Source of the DNA: Ensifer sesbaniae
GTDB taxonomy: Bacteria > Pseudomonadota > Alphaproteobacteria > Rhizobiales > Rhizobiaceae
NCBI RefSeq assembly: GCF_013283665.1
Contig: NZ_JABEKU010000002.1
Span: 1,672,863-1,736,862 of the forward strand
DNA length: 64,000 bases
Direction: 5' to 3'
A program made the position numbers and the translations under genes. Under the pieces are notes generated by a model, which did not search any database, had not been told where the DNA came from, and saw nothing but the letters and a program-made list of their open reading frames with translations. Positions 7,451-16,323 of this stretch are shown here, in pieces. Every line of letters begins with the position of its first letter. Positions within the stretch are counted from its first letter, which is position 1.

Positions 7451-8131
7451 TCATGGTTCCTTGGCGATCTTCAGCTTGAGCGCGTATGTCTGGGGTGATT
7501 TTCTATACGCCTCCTCGCAGAGCGGTGAGCAGAACCAGAGGCCTTCACGAACTGCGCGCTTGTAAGCTGAATAGGGCGCATGCATTTTACAAACCGGATC
7601 GACCCATCCCGGGTCGGCCGACGGTGCAAGCTCGATCTCAAACAGTTCAACTTCGCTTGCCACGGAGCGCAATGCCTTAGGACCGAGGTTCTTGACCATG
7701 ACGCCTCTTGCTTGAGCGGCCTCGGCGATCGGGCGCGTCGCGAGTAACTGGCCGGGGGAGGCGAGAGCGGCAACACGGGCTGCAACATTGACCGTCGAGC
7801 CGAAAATGTCGTCATCCCTGCGAATGACCGGTCCGTGATTTACGCCAGCCCGCGTCAGCGGCAACCGCGAATCCTTCCGGCATGCCTGCAACAACGTGCC
7901 AAGTGCCTGAATTGCCAGGTCTGGATCCGGAAAGGCGAGCATCGCCTCGTCGCCAATCCATTTGAGCGGCGGCTGGTAATCTCTAAGAGAAGTGCGAACC
8001 ATGTTCTCGAAAAGTTCGAGTATGTAAATTGCAGAAGCATCGCCATAGACGTCGGCAATTGCGCTGAACCCGGCCAGGTCGACGAAAGCGACGGTTGTAG
8101 ATGCGTTGGAGTATGTCCCATTCTGTCTCAT
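7451..8131 (-). CDS. Class III nucleotide cyclase fused to a YHS metal-binding domain
   Basis: 226 aa from ATG 8131 (GTG 8143 also possible). Residues about 12-168 form a class III cyclase homology domain. Both metal-binding aspartates are present (Asp18 in FVDLAGF, Asp61 in KWIGDE), with the base-selecting Lys57 and the transition-state pair Asn115/Arg119 (GSTVNVAAR), so it looks active as a homodimer and probably makes cAMP. Residues about 178-216 are a YHS-type domain: DPVCKM with Cys181, then FCSPLCEEAYRKSP with Cys201 and Cys205. YHS domains bind metal ions or occur in copper and heavy-metal proteins. No membrane segments or signal peptide. The fusion suggests metal- or redox-tuned cyclase activity, which is inference. 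Confidence 0.82.
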   Translation of the reverse strand: MRQNGTYSNASTTVAFVDLAGFSAIADVYGDASAIYILELFENMVRTSLRDYQPPLKWIGDEAMLAFPDPDLAIQALGTLLQACRKDSRLPLTRAGVNHGPVIRRDDDIFGSTVNVAARVAALASPGQLLATRPIAEAAQARGVMVKNLGPKALRSVASEVELFEIELAPSADPGWVDPVCKMHAPYSAYKRAVREGLWFCSPLCEEAYRKSPQTYALKLKIAKEP

Positions 8132-8231
8132 GACGCTTCGCACCGCTTCATATGTGTTGTCGCAGTCTAGCTCACCCAGTGGGATAAACCCAACGTCCGA
8201 TTTCGACGGGGATTATGCCGAGTTTGTAAGC

Positions 8232-8348
8232 CACCGCAGCCATTTCGTCACCCTCTTCACGAATGTGGTGGGTATGATGCCGACGGCATATCTGACCGCA
8301 TGGCGCCTGGCATTGGGGCGAGCCGTCTCGAAGCAGGCAGCAGCGTGA
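8232..8348 (+). pseudogene. AraC-family regulator remnant, first helix-turn-helix (plus strand)
   Basis: The segment HRSHFVTLFTNVVGMMPTAYL followed by TAWRLALGRAVSKQ matches the first helix-turn-helix and linker helix of AraC proteins of the cupin_6 group, then stops at 8346-8348. There is no N-terminal domain upstream and no second helix-turn-helix downstream. Fifty bases on, the matching N-terminal portion lies on the opposite strand, so the two pieces could derive from one gene by inversion. Confidence 0.6.
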
Positions 8349-8398
8349 AAACGGCGGCGGCACGGGTGGGATTTGGCAGCGCCGCCGCGTTCTCGCGA

Positions 8399-8829
8399 GC
8401 TGCAAGCCGAGCAAGGACGTCAGTGCGCCATTGTCGCGCCGGGTCGTCATGCACAGCGACCAGGCAAGGATAAAGTGTCGGATGGGCAAGCCCAGCCAAT
8501 AGGCCCGCATTGACTGTTGCCTGGTCAATCGCTCGCCGGACGGCCAGTACGACAATGATCTCACGGATGTGGTCCTGGACGGTCCCTCCGCCACATCGGC
8601 TGTTCTCTACCTCGGCGACCAAGATGTCGGCCAATCCGCGCATCTGTGGTTGCTCTTCCAATGAGAAGACCAGCTCTTCAGGCAGCGCGCCAACGAGCGG
8701 ATTGGCCGCTCCGCCAAAGTCGATCTTGGCGGCCGCAAGAATGGCAAGGCCGCTTCGCTGCAAGGGGCCGCCCAAGACCCGGAAAAGGATATGCGTGGGA
8801 CCTTCGCCATCGCCATCGTATTCCATCAC
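8399..8829 (-). pseudogene. AraC-family regulator remnant, cupin_6 ligand domain (minus strand)
   Basis: The translated segment starts EYDGDGEGPTHILFRVLGGP, continues through NPLVGALPEELVFSL and LAGLAHPTLYPCLVAVHDDP, and ends at WRTDVLARLAA. This aligns in order with the second half of the cupin_6 domain and the interdomain region of AraC regulators. The first roughly 100 residues of the cupin and the whole DNA-binding domain are missing; after LARLAA the frame continues into unrelated residues. The DNA-binding part appears on the plus strand at 8232-8348. Confidence 0.65.
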
Positions 8830-9150
8830 CTTCCCGGTCAGGACGCCAAGCAGTCGATCCTTCGCGACATCGCCACGCGGCTCAAGAGCGGAGCGCCATT
8901 GATCCTAGCGGGAAACCACTACGCATATGCCTCGCAACCTCTGATGATGGCGGCTTGGGCGGAGCGCTGGCGCATGAACGGCGCGAGTGGAGACGAGATC
9001 AAGTCCAAGCTCGGGAAGATCCTGCAAGGTGCCGACCCACCGGAATCCGAGGACGCCGTGGCGGCCCTCTTGATCGCCGCGGGGTTCGAAAAGCCGCAGC
9101 GCTTCTTCTCGAGCCTGTTCTGGGGGGCCCGGATCACTCGGCGCATCTGA
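8791..9150 (+). pseudogene. Methyltransferase C-terminal remnant, 5'-truncated
   Basis: The frame encodes IVFHHLPGQDAKQSILRDIA, TRLKSGAPLILAGNHYAY and a C-terminal half ending LFWGARITRRI. HHLP and LKPGAPL-like segments are motifs IV and V of class I SAM methyltransferases; the SAM-binding Rossmann half (motif I, DxGxGxG) is absent. Its start abuts and overlaps the truncated end of the AraC ligand-domain fragment on the other strand, so both genes were cut at the same junction near 8800-8829. Confidence 0.65.
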
Positions 9151-9311
9151 ATAGTCCCCTCCGTAGCAGCTTTTACCCGATGGGGAGCGTTTGCCGCAGG
9201 AGATCTCGCACGATCCATATCGAGGACGTCCTTGCCGCGTGAGCGACGCTGCTCGCGCTCAAAGCGCCGGGGCTGGCATTCGGCTCCCAGATGCGATTAG
9301 CACCGAAGTGG

Positions 9312-10256
9312 CTATGCCGGCCTCGCCCGGTCCGGCTGTTGGTTCGTGTCCACGGGCGGGGCCCCCACCGAGCCCGCCGGCACGCTTGCATACATGCCGG
9401 TCGTGCGGAATTCGGTCGGACTCAAGCCGAAGGAACGACGGAAGACCTTTGCGAAGTAATTGGGATCTTCGAATCCCGAGAGGATGGCCACTTCCTTGAC
9501 CGGCAGGCTCGCCGTCTTGGTCAAGAGCTTCACGGCGCGCTGCAAGCGCTTCTGCAAGACATATTCGGCCGGCGCCATGCCTTCGCTGGCGGAGAAGACG
9601 CGTGAGAAATGCGCGCGGCTCAAGCCCGAGACACGCGCCAGCTCCTCGACCGGCAGGGGCTTTCCCAGATTGTTCATGATGTGATCGACGACCCGGTGCA
9701 TCGTCCGATGCTCATGGCTGAACAATGGATGCGAGCCGAAGACGTCGTCATAGAGCGCCATCGCTGCCTCGTACGCAATCGCGGAAGCGCGCCCCGGCGT
9801 CTCGCCGCCGCGGATGAGCCGCAGGCTGCAATCGGCGAGATGCTCGATGGTTTCCGGCTGCAGCTTCAGGACCGGGCCGGTTACGGCGAGGATGGCGCGG
9901 TGAATGCGCAAGGCCTCGTCGCCGTTCATCGATATCCAGAAGAATTCCCATCGCCCGCCGTCTTCCAGCCAGTAGCGATGATTGTGCGGCACGAGCAAGA
10001 GCAGCGTCTCGCCCTCGCGCACCCGATAGCTGCGGTTCTCGTAGCGCAGGTTTCCGGCGCCGGCGATCGTGTGCTGCAGCACGGTGAAGGGTGTGTTGCC
10101 GCGCTTTCTTCCATCCCAGTCATAGGTGGCGTTGGTGCGGATTTCGTAGCCGGTGCTGGTCGGCATTGTGTGCAGGCTCTGGCGTCCCCGCGGCAGCGAA
10201 ACGGTCCGCATGACCGGGCCGTTATTGATCAAATCTTGCAGCATGAAATTACCCAT
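9312..10256 (-). CDS. agpT: AraC-family activator of alpha-galactoside genes
   Basis: 314 aa from ATG 10256. The N-terminal cupin-like AraC_binding domain contains NRSYRVREGETLLLLVPHNH and YWLEDGGRWEFFWISMNGDE. The C-terminal domain has two helix-turn-helix units (LPVEELARVSGLSRAHFSRV and LPVKEVAILSGFEDPNYFAK) ending in FRRSFGLSPTEFR. In Sinorhizobium meliloti the AraC-type protein AgpT activates the agp operon in response to alpha-galactosides, and gene order here (agpT divergent from agaL1-agpABCD-agaL2) is the same. A proline-rich tail (PAGSVGAPPVDTNQQPDRA) follows the last helix. The start is uncertain (ATG 10244 is possible). Confidence 0.85.
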   Translation of the reverse strand: MGNFMLQDLINNGPVMRTVSLPRGRQSLHTMPTSTGYEIRTNATYDWDGRKRGNTPFTVLQHTIAGAGNLRYENRSYRVREGETLLLLVPHNHRYWLEDGGRWEFFWISMNGDEALRIHRAILAVTGPVLKLQPETIEHLADCSLRLIRGGETPGRASAIAYEAAMALYDDVFGSHPLFSHEHRTMHRVVDHIMNNLGKPLPVEELARVSGLSRAHFSRVFSASEGMAPAEYVLQKRLQRAVKLLTKTASLPVKEVAILSGFEDPNYFAKVFRRSFGLSPTEFRTTGMYASVPAGSVGAPPVDTNQQPDRARPA

Positions 10257-10447
10257 AAAAGCACAATACCGCTCTGGCGGGGTCGGCAATTATAAACATA
10301 ATGACCGACCAATCGCGCAACGGCCGGCGCTTTCGGCCGAGCCAAAAGCTGGAACCGCGCGGAAGTTGCGCGTAGTAGCGGGGCAAATTCGTGAATTGAT
10401 TTTACCCTTCTCAAGAAGTGGCGCAGTCCAGGAGGAGTGAAAAGAGC

Positions 10448-11911
10448 ATGGCAAGTTTCAAGATCGCCATCATCGGCGCCGGCAGCATCGGCTTCACCAA
10501 GAAGCTCTTCACCGACATTCTCGCCGTGCCGGAGCTCACCGACATCGAAGTCGCGCTCACCGATCTCAGCGACCGCAATCTGGAGATGATCAAGGCGATC
10601 CTCGACCGGATCGTCGAGGTCAACCGCCTGCCGACGAAGGTAACGGCGACGACCGATCGGCTGAAAGCGCTGGAAGGTTCGCGTTACATCATCAGCTGCG
10701 TTCGCGTCGGCGGCCTCGAAGCCTATGCCGACGATATCCGCATCCCGCTCAAATACGGTGTCGACCAGTGCGTCGGCGACACGATCTGCGCCGGCGGCAT
10801 CCTCTATGGCCAACGCAACATCCCGGTCATTCTCGATTTCTGCAAGGACATTCGTGCCGTCGCCGAACCGGGTGCCAAGTTCCTGAACTATGCCAACCCG
10901 ATGGCGATGAACACCTGGGCGGCGATCGAATACGGCAAGGTCGACACGGTCGGTCTTTGCCACGGCGTCCAGCATGGCGGCGAGCAGATCGCCGAAATCC
11001 TCGGCGCCGGCGAGGGCGAGCTCGATTACATCTGCTCCGGCATCAACCACCAGACCTGGTTCGTCGATGTCAGGCTCAAGGGCCGCAAGATCGGCAAGGA
11101 CGAACTGGTCGCCGCCTTCGAGGCGCACCCGGTGTTCTCCAAACAGGAAAAGCTCCGGATCGACGTGTTGAAGCGCTTCGGTGTCTATTCGACCGAGAGC
11201 AACGGTCATCTCTCCGAATATCTTCCCTGGTATCGCAAGCGCCCGGAGGAAATCACCCGCTGGATCGACATGTCGGATTGGATCCACGGCGAAACCGGCG
11301 GCTACCTCCGGTATTCGACCGAAACGCGCAACTGGTTCGAGACCGAGTTTCCGCAGTTTCTGGAGGCAGCCGGTCTGCCGCTCGACCCGAAGAAGCGCTC
11401 GAACGAGCATGCGAGCCATATCCTGGAGGCGCTGGAAACGGGCCGGGTCTACCGCGGTCACTTCAACGTCAAGAACACTGGCGTCATCACCAATCTGCCC
11501 GCGGATGCGATCATCGAATCCCCCGGTTTCGTCGACCGCTTCGGCATCAACATGGTCTCCGGCATCACGCTGCCCGAAGCCTGTGCCGCCACCTGCCTAT
11601 CCTCGATCAATGTCCAGCGCATGTCGGTGCATGCGGCCATCACCGGCGACCTCGACCTCTTGAAGCTGGCAATGCTGCACGACCCCTTGGTCGGCGCCAT
11701 CTGCACGCCGGAGGAGGTCTGGCAGATGGTCGACGAGATGATCGTCGCGCAGGCTGAGTGGCTGCCGCAATACGCCCATGCGATCGATGGCGCCAGGGAG
11801 CGCCTGAGCCGCGCCACGGTCAAGACGCGTGAGTGGAGCGGTGCCGCACGCCGCCAGGTCCGCTCACTCGACGAGTTGCGCGCCGAGCGGCGGGCCCGCG
11901 CAGCGGGCTGA
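10448..11911 (+). CDS. agaL1: GH4-family alpha-galactosidase (first copy)
   Basis: 487 aa. The N-terminal NAD-binding fold reads KIAIIGAGSIGFTKKL, and the family GH4 metal-site region is GLCHGVQHG with NYANPMAMNTW just before it. GH4 enzymes use NAD+ and a divalent metal in an oxidation-elimination mechanism. In Sinorhizobium the product hydrolyses melibiose and raffinose. ATG 10448 has a strong upstream GGAGGAG (10431-10437). The gene begins the operon agaL1-agpABCD-agaL2, divergent from agpT, with about 190 bp between them for AgpT binding. The acidic N-terminal extension seen in the upstream open frame is not needed. Confidence 0.88.
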   Translation: MASFKIAIIGAGSIGFTKKLFTDILAVPELTDIEVALTDLSDRNLEMIKAILDRIVEVNRLPTKVTATTDRLKALEGSRYIISCVRVGGLEAYADDIRIPLKYGVDQCVGDTICAGGILYGQRNIPVILDFCKDIRAVAEPGAKFLNYANPMAMNTWAAIEYGKVDTVGLCHGVQHGGEQIAEILGAGEGELDYICSGINHQTWFVDVRLKGRKIGKDELVAAFEAHPVFSKQEKLRIDVLKRFGVYSTESNGHLSEYLPWYRKRPEEITRWIDMSDWIHGETGGYLRYSTETRNWFETEFPQFLEAAGLPLDPKKRSNEHASHILEALETGRVYRGHFNVKNTGVITNLPADAIIESPGFVDRFGINMVSGITLPEACAATCLSSINVQRMSVHAAITGDLDLLKLAMLHDPLVGAICTPEEVWQMVDEMIVAQAEWLPQYAHAIDGARERLSRATVKTREWSGAARRQVRSLDELRAERRARAAG

Positions 11912-12023
11912 TCGATTGCAGCACGTGTCCGCGTGAGGAGACGCGGGCCCGTGCTGCGCGACTGCAGACTTTCTAAGGAGGAGGCCGCGCTCCGGCGCGG
12001 CGAAAGAGGGAGAATCTGAGCCA

Positions 12024-14108
12024 ATGACCAGCCACAGACTGACGAAGATGGCGAGCCTGCTGCTCGTCGGTATCTCGACCTTCGCGCTTCAGGCGGCGGC
12101 GTCCGAACCAACCGTCGTGCCCGAGCAGCCGCCATTTCCGGCCCAGGGCAAGATCACCTATGTGCCGCGCGACTCGATCGCCGAGTTCAAGGCGCTGCCG
12201 GAATATAAGGAACCCGCCTGGGTCACCGAGAAATACGTCAAGACCGGCAAGCTGCCGCCGGTGGCCGAGCGTCTTCCGAAGGAGCCGATGGTCTTCAAGA
12301 CCGGCAACATGCCCGACGGCGTCGGCGTCTATGGCGATACGCTGCGTCACGTCATCGGCGGACGGCCGGAAGGCTGGAACTACTCGGCCGGCCAGAGCCA
12401 GGGCTGGGGCGGCATCGACATCGGCATGTCCGAATGCCTGACCCGCACGGCGCCGCTCTTCCAGGTGGAAGCCAAGGACATCGAGCCGCTGCCGAACCTT
12501 GCCAAGAGCTGGGAATGGTCCGCCGATGGCCACAAACTGACGATGCATCTGGTCGAAGGCGCCAAGTGGTCCGACGGCGACCTCTTCGACGCCGACGACG
12601 TGATGTTCTATTGGGAGGACAACGTTCTCGATCCGAGCGTGACGCCACTGAACGGTGCGACGCCTGAGACCTTCGGCGTCGGCACGACCCTGAGGAAGGT
12701 CGATCAGTATACGGTCGAATGGACATTCAAGGAGGCCTTCCCGCGCCAGCACCTTTATGCCATGGCCTATGGTACCTTCTGCCCCGGCCCGTCGCATATC
12801 CTCAAGGCCAAGCATCCGAAATATGCGGGTACGACCTACGACCAGTACAAGAACGCCTTCCCGCCGGAATATATGAACATTCCCGTCATGGGCGCCTGGG
12901 TGCCGGTCGCCTATCGTCCCGACGATATCATCGTGCTGCGCCGTAACCCGTACTACTGGAAGGTCGATGAAGCCGGCAACCAGCTCCCCTATATCAACGA
13001 GCTGCACTACAAGCTCTCGACCTGGGCCGACCGCGACGTTCAGGCGATCGCCGGCTCCGCCGATCTTTCCAACCTCGAGCAGCCGGAAAACTTCGTCGAG
13101 TCGCTGAAGCGTGCCGCCCAGGATACGGCACCCGCGCGGCTTGCCTTCGGCCCGCGGCTCATCGGCTACAATCTGCACATGAACTTCTCTGCCAATGGCT
13201 GGGGCGAGCCGGACGAACGCGCCCAGGCCGTGCGCGAGCTCAACCGCAACGAGGATTTCCGCAAGGCGGTGACCATGGCCGTCGACCGCAAGAAGCTCGG
13301 CGAAGCGCTGGTCAAGGGACCGTTTACGGCGATCTATCCGGGTGGTCTTTCCTCCGGCACGAGCTTCTACGACCGGCAGTCGACGGTCTATTATCCCTAC
13401 GACCTTAACGGCGCGAAGGCACTGATCGAAAAGGCGGGGCTCAAGGACACCGACGGCAATGGCTTCGTCAATTTCCCGGCCGGTACCGCCGGCGGGCGCG
13501 ATGTCGAGATCGTGCTTCTGATCGATAACAGCTACAACACCGACCGCAACCTCGCGGAAGGCCTGATCGGCCAGATGGAGAAGATCGGCCTTCGCGTCGT
13601 GCTGAACTCGCTTGACGGCAAGCAGCGCGATGCCGCCAACTATGCCGGCAAGTTCGACTGGATGGTTCATCGTAATGCGGCGGAATATGCCTCGGTCGTG
13701 CAGAACACGCCGCAGCTTGCGGCGGCCGGACCGCGCACAAGCTGGCACCACCGCGCACCGGAGGGCGGCCAGCTCGACCTGATGCCGTTTGAACAGGAAC
13801 TCGTCGACATCATCAACAAGTTCATTGCCAGCAATGACAATGCCGAGCGCGCGGACCTGATGAAGCAGTATCAGAAGGTCGCGACGACGCATCTCGATAC
13901 GGTGGGCCTTACCGAATATCCGGGCGCACTGATCATCAACAAGCGCTTCGCCAACGTACCGACCGGAGCGCCGATCTTCATGTTCAACTGGGCCGAGGAC
14001 ACGATCATGCGTGAACGCCTCTTCGTGCCCGCCGACAAGCAGGGTGACTTCGAGCTCTTTGCTGAACAACTTCCGGGCAAGCCCGGCGAGAAAGGCCTCA
14101 GCAACTAA
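12024..14108 (+). CDS. agpA: Periplasmic alpha-galactoside-binding protein (SBP_bac_5 family)
   Basis: 694 aa with a Sec signal peptide (MTSHRLTKMASLLLVGISTF, cleavage likely after ALQAAA). It is a large oligopeptide-type (cluster C, SBP_bac_5) binding protein, with the family segments YGDTLRHVIGG, EPLPNLAKSWEWSADG and VEGAKWSDGDLFDADDVMFY. The AgpA protein of Sinorhizobium is required for melibiose and raffinose uptake and, although dipeptide-binding-protein-like, binds sugars. It delivers substrate to AgpB/AgpC. A perfect 11-bp hairpin follows the stop, which probably raises its transcript level relative to the permeases. Confidence 0.9.
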   Translation: MTSHRLTKMASLLLVGISTFALQAAASEPTVVPEQPPFPAQGKITYVPRDSIAEFKALPEYKEPAWVTEKYVKTGKLPPVAERLPKEPMVFKTGNMPDGVGVYGDTLRHVIGGRPEGWNYSAGQSQGWGGIDIGMSECLTRTAPLFQVEAKDIEPLPNLAKSWEWSADGHKLTMHLVEGAKWSDGDLFDADDVMFYWEDNVLDPSVTPLNGATPETFGVGTTLRKVDQYTVEWTFKEAFPRQHLYAMAYGTFCPGPSHILKAKHPKYAGTTYDQYKNAFPPEYMNIPVMGAWVPVAYRPDDIIVLRRNPYYWKVDEAGNQLPYINELHYKLSTWADRDVQAIAGSADLSNLEQPENFVESLKRAAQDTAPARLAFGPRLIGYNLHMNFSANGWGEPDERAQAVRELNRNEDFRKAVTMAVDRKKLGEALVKGPFTAIYPGGLSSGTSFYDRQSTVYYPYDLNGAKALIEKAGLKDTDGNGFVNFPAGTAGGRDVEIVLLIDNSYNTDRNLAEGLIGQMEKIGLRVVLNSLDGKQRDAANYAGKFDWMVHRNAAEYASVVQNTPQLAAAGPRTSWHHRAPEGGQLDLMPFEQELVDIINKFIASNDNAERADLMKQYQKVATTHLDTVGLTEYPGALIINKRFANVPTGAPIFMFNWAEDTIMRERLFVPADKQGDFELFAEQLPGKPGEKGLSN

Positions 14109-14117
14109 AGCCAAGCC

Positions 14118-14144
14118 GCTCCTCCGGCTGCAGGCCGGAGGAGC
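14118..14144 (+). promoter_or_regulatory. Intercistronic stem-loop between agpA and agpB
   Basis: GCTCCTCCGGC (14118-14128) pairs perfectly with GCCGGAGGAGC (14134-14144) around a 5-nt loop. No U-tract follows. Such hairpins after binding-protein cistrons commonly protect the upstream mRNA from 3' exonucleases or partly attenuate transcription. Confidence 0.65.
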
Positions 14145-14177
14145 GCTCCATCACCCCAGCCGACAGAAGGAAACGGC

Positions 14178-15188
14178 ATGTTCAGGTTTCTGCTTGTCCG
14201 CCTCGCCTCTGCCATTCCGGTGCTTTTGGTCCTGAGCGTGGCGACCTTCGCCATCATCCAGGCGCCGCCCGGTGACTACAGCGATTACATCCGCTCGCAG
14301 CTCATCAACCAGGGTGGCGCTTCCTACGAGGAAGCGGAAGCCCAAGCGCAGGCCTATCGCAAGGAACATGGCCTCGATAAGCCGCTGGCGGTGCAATACG
14401 CCAACTGGATGACCGGCATCCTGACGCGCGGCGATTTCGGACACAGCCTCTATTACAACAAGCCGGTTGCCGACGTCGTTGGCGAACGCCTGCCGCGCAC
14501 GCTGGCCCTGGCGCTCGTCTGCCACATCCTCGCGTCCGTCATCGGCATTTCCTTCGGCATCATCGCCGCAACCCGGCAATATTCCTGGATCGACAGCCTG
14601 CTTTCGACCGTGTCCTTCCTCGGCATGACGGTGCCGCGCTTCCTGATGGCGCTGATCATCGTCTATGTCCTCGTCTTCCATTTCAATGTCAGCGAGATCA
14701 ACAGCTTCCACTCGGCCCGCTACGGCGGCGCGCCCTGGTCCTTTGACAAGTTCGTCGACCTCGTCAAGCATGTCTGGCCGGTCGTTGCAATCGCCACTTT
14801 CGGCGGCCTCGCCTACAATATGCGGGTGATGCGCGGCAATCTGCTCGACACGCTGAACGCCCAATATGTCGAGACCGCTCGAGCGAAGGGCTTGAGCGAA
14901 GGTGCGGTGGTCATGCGCCATGCCGTGCCCAACGCGCTGCACCCGCTGATCATGTACCAGGGTGTGGTGCTGCCCTACATGCTGACGGGCGAGATCGAGA
15001 CGGCGATCATCTTCGCGCTGCCGACCGTCGGCCCTGCTATCGTCGGCTCCATGTGGGTAGGCGACGTCTATGTCACCGCCACCTTCATGCTGGTGCTTTC
15101 GGCAACCCTCATCCTCGGCAACATCATCGCCGACATGCTGCTGGCCGCGCTCGATCCGCGCGTGCGTCTGGGGGGAGCCCACGCATGA
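14178..15188 (+). CDS. agpB: Alpha-galactoside ABC transporter permease (DppB-like)
   Basis: 336 aa inner-membrane protein of the BPD_transp_1 family with the DppB/OppB pattern: N-terminal TM (FRFLLVRLASAIPVLLVLSV), a periplasmic loop with GLDKPLAVQYANWMTGILTR, and the EAA-like coupling segment ARAKGLSEGAVVMRHAVPNA. About six membrane segments. It forms the translocation pore with AgpC. GAAGGAAACGGC precedes the ATG. The last bases overlap agpC (ATGA), indicating translational coupling. Confidence 0.9.
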   Translation: MFRFLLVRLASAIPVLLVLSVATFAIIQAPPGDYSDYIRSQLINQGGASYEEAEAQAQAYRKEHGLDKPLAVQYANWMTGILTRGDFGHSLYYNKPVADVVGERLPRTLALALVCHILASVIGISFGIIAATRQYSWIDSLLSTVSFLGMTVPRFLMALIIVYVLVFHFNVSEINSFHSARYGGAPWSFDKFVDLVKHVWPVVAIATFGGLAYNMRVMRGNLLDTLNAQYVETARAKGLSEGAVVMRHAVPNALHPLIMYQGVVLPYMLTGEIETAIIFALPTVGPAIVGSMWVGDVYVTATFMLVLSATLILGNIIADMLLAALDPRVRLGGAHA

Positions 15189-16312
15189 CCGTCGAGATTG
15201 AGACAGCCCTTCCGTTCACCGTCGAACCCAAGCAGGAGCATCACAACGAAAGCTACCAGGCGCTCGTCTGGCGCCGCCTGAAGCGTTCCTGGACCGGCAT
15301 GCTCGGCCTGGTTCTCGTCGGCCTGCTGATCTTCATGGCGGTATTCGCCGACTTCCTGTCGCCGGTCGATCCGAAGGCCACGGGCGTCGCCTTTGCGCCG
15401 CCGCAGGCGATCAGCTTCACCGACAAGGACGGGAATTTCGTCCTGCCGCCGCGCAGCTACCCTTTGACCGAGGGTGCAGAGCTTGACCCGATCACGTTCC
15501 AGCCGATCATCGGCCCTGATTACGATAATCCGCAGATCCTCGGTTTCTTCGTCAAAGGGGCGCCCTACCGGCTCTTCGGCCTGATTCCGTCCGAACGGCA
15601 TTTGTTCGGCGCGGTCGACGGTTCGCCGGTGCATCTGCTCGGCACAGACAAGTTCGGCCGGGACATCCTGTCGCGCATTCTCGTCGGATCACGCATCTCG
15701 CTGATGATCGCCCTCGTCGTCGTCTCGATCGTCACCGTCGTCGGCACGACGGTCGGCATGGCGTCCGGCTATTTCGGCGGCCGCTTCGATGTCTGGACGC
15801 AGCGCTTCGTCGAGCTGGTGCTCGCCTTCCCGCAACTGCCGCTCTACCTGGCATTGACCTCGTTGATCCCGGTGACGGCGCCGACCAATGTCTTCCTCGC
15901 CTTCGTCATCATCGTCATGTCGGCGCTCGGATGGGCGCAGATGTCACGCGAGGTGCGTGGCAAGACGCTGGCGCTTGCCCGCATCGACTATGTGCGGGCG
16001 GCGATTGCCGTCGGCGCCAGCGACCGGCGCATCATCTTCCAGCACATCCTGCCGAACGTGATGAGTCACGTGATCGTCGCGGTCACGCTCTCGATCCCGC
16101 AGGTGGTGCTGCTCGAATCCTTCCTTGGGTTCCTGGGCTTTGCGGTCAAGCCGCCGCTGATTTCCTGGGGGCTGATGCTGCAGGACACGTCCACCTATTC
16201 CGTCATCGGGTCCTATCCCTGGATCCTGTCGCCCGTCGCCTTCGTGCTTGTCACAGTCTTCGCCTTTAATGCCCTTGGCGACGGCCTGCGCGATGCCATC
16301 GACCCCTATTGA
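15185..16312 (+). CDS. agpC: Alpha-galactoside ABC transporter permease (DppC-like)
   Basis: 375 aa, longer than a typical DppC because of a periplasmic insert between TM1 (MLGLVLVGLLIFMAVFADFL) and the core (about residues 60-150). The core begins HLLGTDKFGRDILSRILVG, which is the DppC signature, and has the coupling motif DYVRAAIAVGASDRRIIFQH. ATG 15185 overlaps the agpB stop by 4 bp. It pairs with AgpB and the AgpD ATPase. Confidence 0.9.
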   Translation: MTVEIETALPFTVEPKQEHHNESYQALVWRRLKRSWTGMLGLVLVGLLIFMAVFADFLSPVDPKATGVAFAPPQAISFTDKDGNFVLPPRSYPLTEGAELDPITFQPIIGPDYDNPQILGFFVKGAPYRLFGLIPSERHLFGAVDGSPVHLLGTDKFGRDILSRILVGSRISLMIALVVVSIVTVVGTTVGMASGYFGGRFDVWTQRFVELVLAFPQLPLYLALTSLIPVTAPTNVFLAFVIIVMSALGWAQMSREVRGKTLALARIDYVRAAIAVGASDRRIIFQHILPNVMSHVIVAVTLSIPQVVLLESFLGFLGFAVKPPLISWGLMLQDTSTYSVIGSYPWILSPVAFVLVTVFAFNALGDGLRDAIDPY

Positions 16313-16323
16313 GGAGGATGCTC

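Noticed and set aside
11973-14114. Long open frame antisense to agpA
   Set aside because: It mirrors a high-GC gene with a clear family match; composition is Arg/Gly/Asp-rich without domain character.
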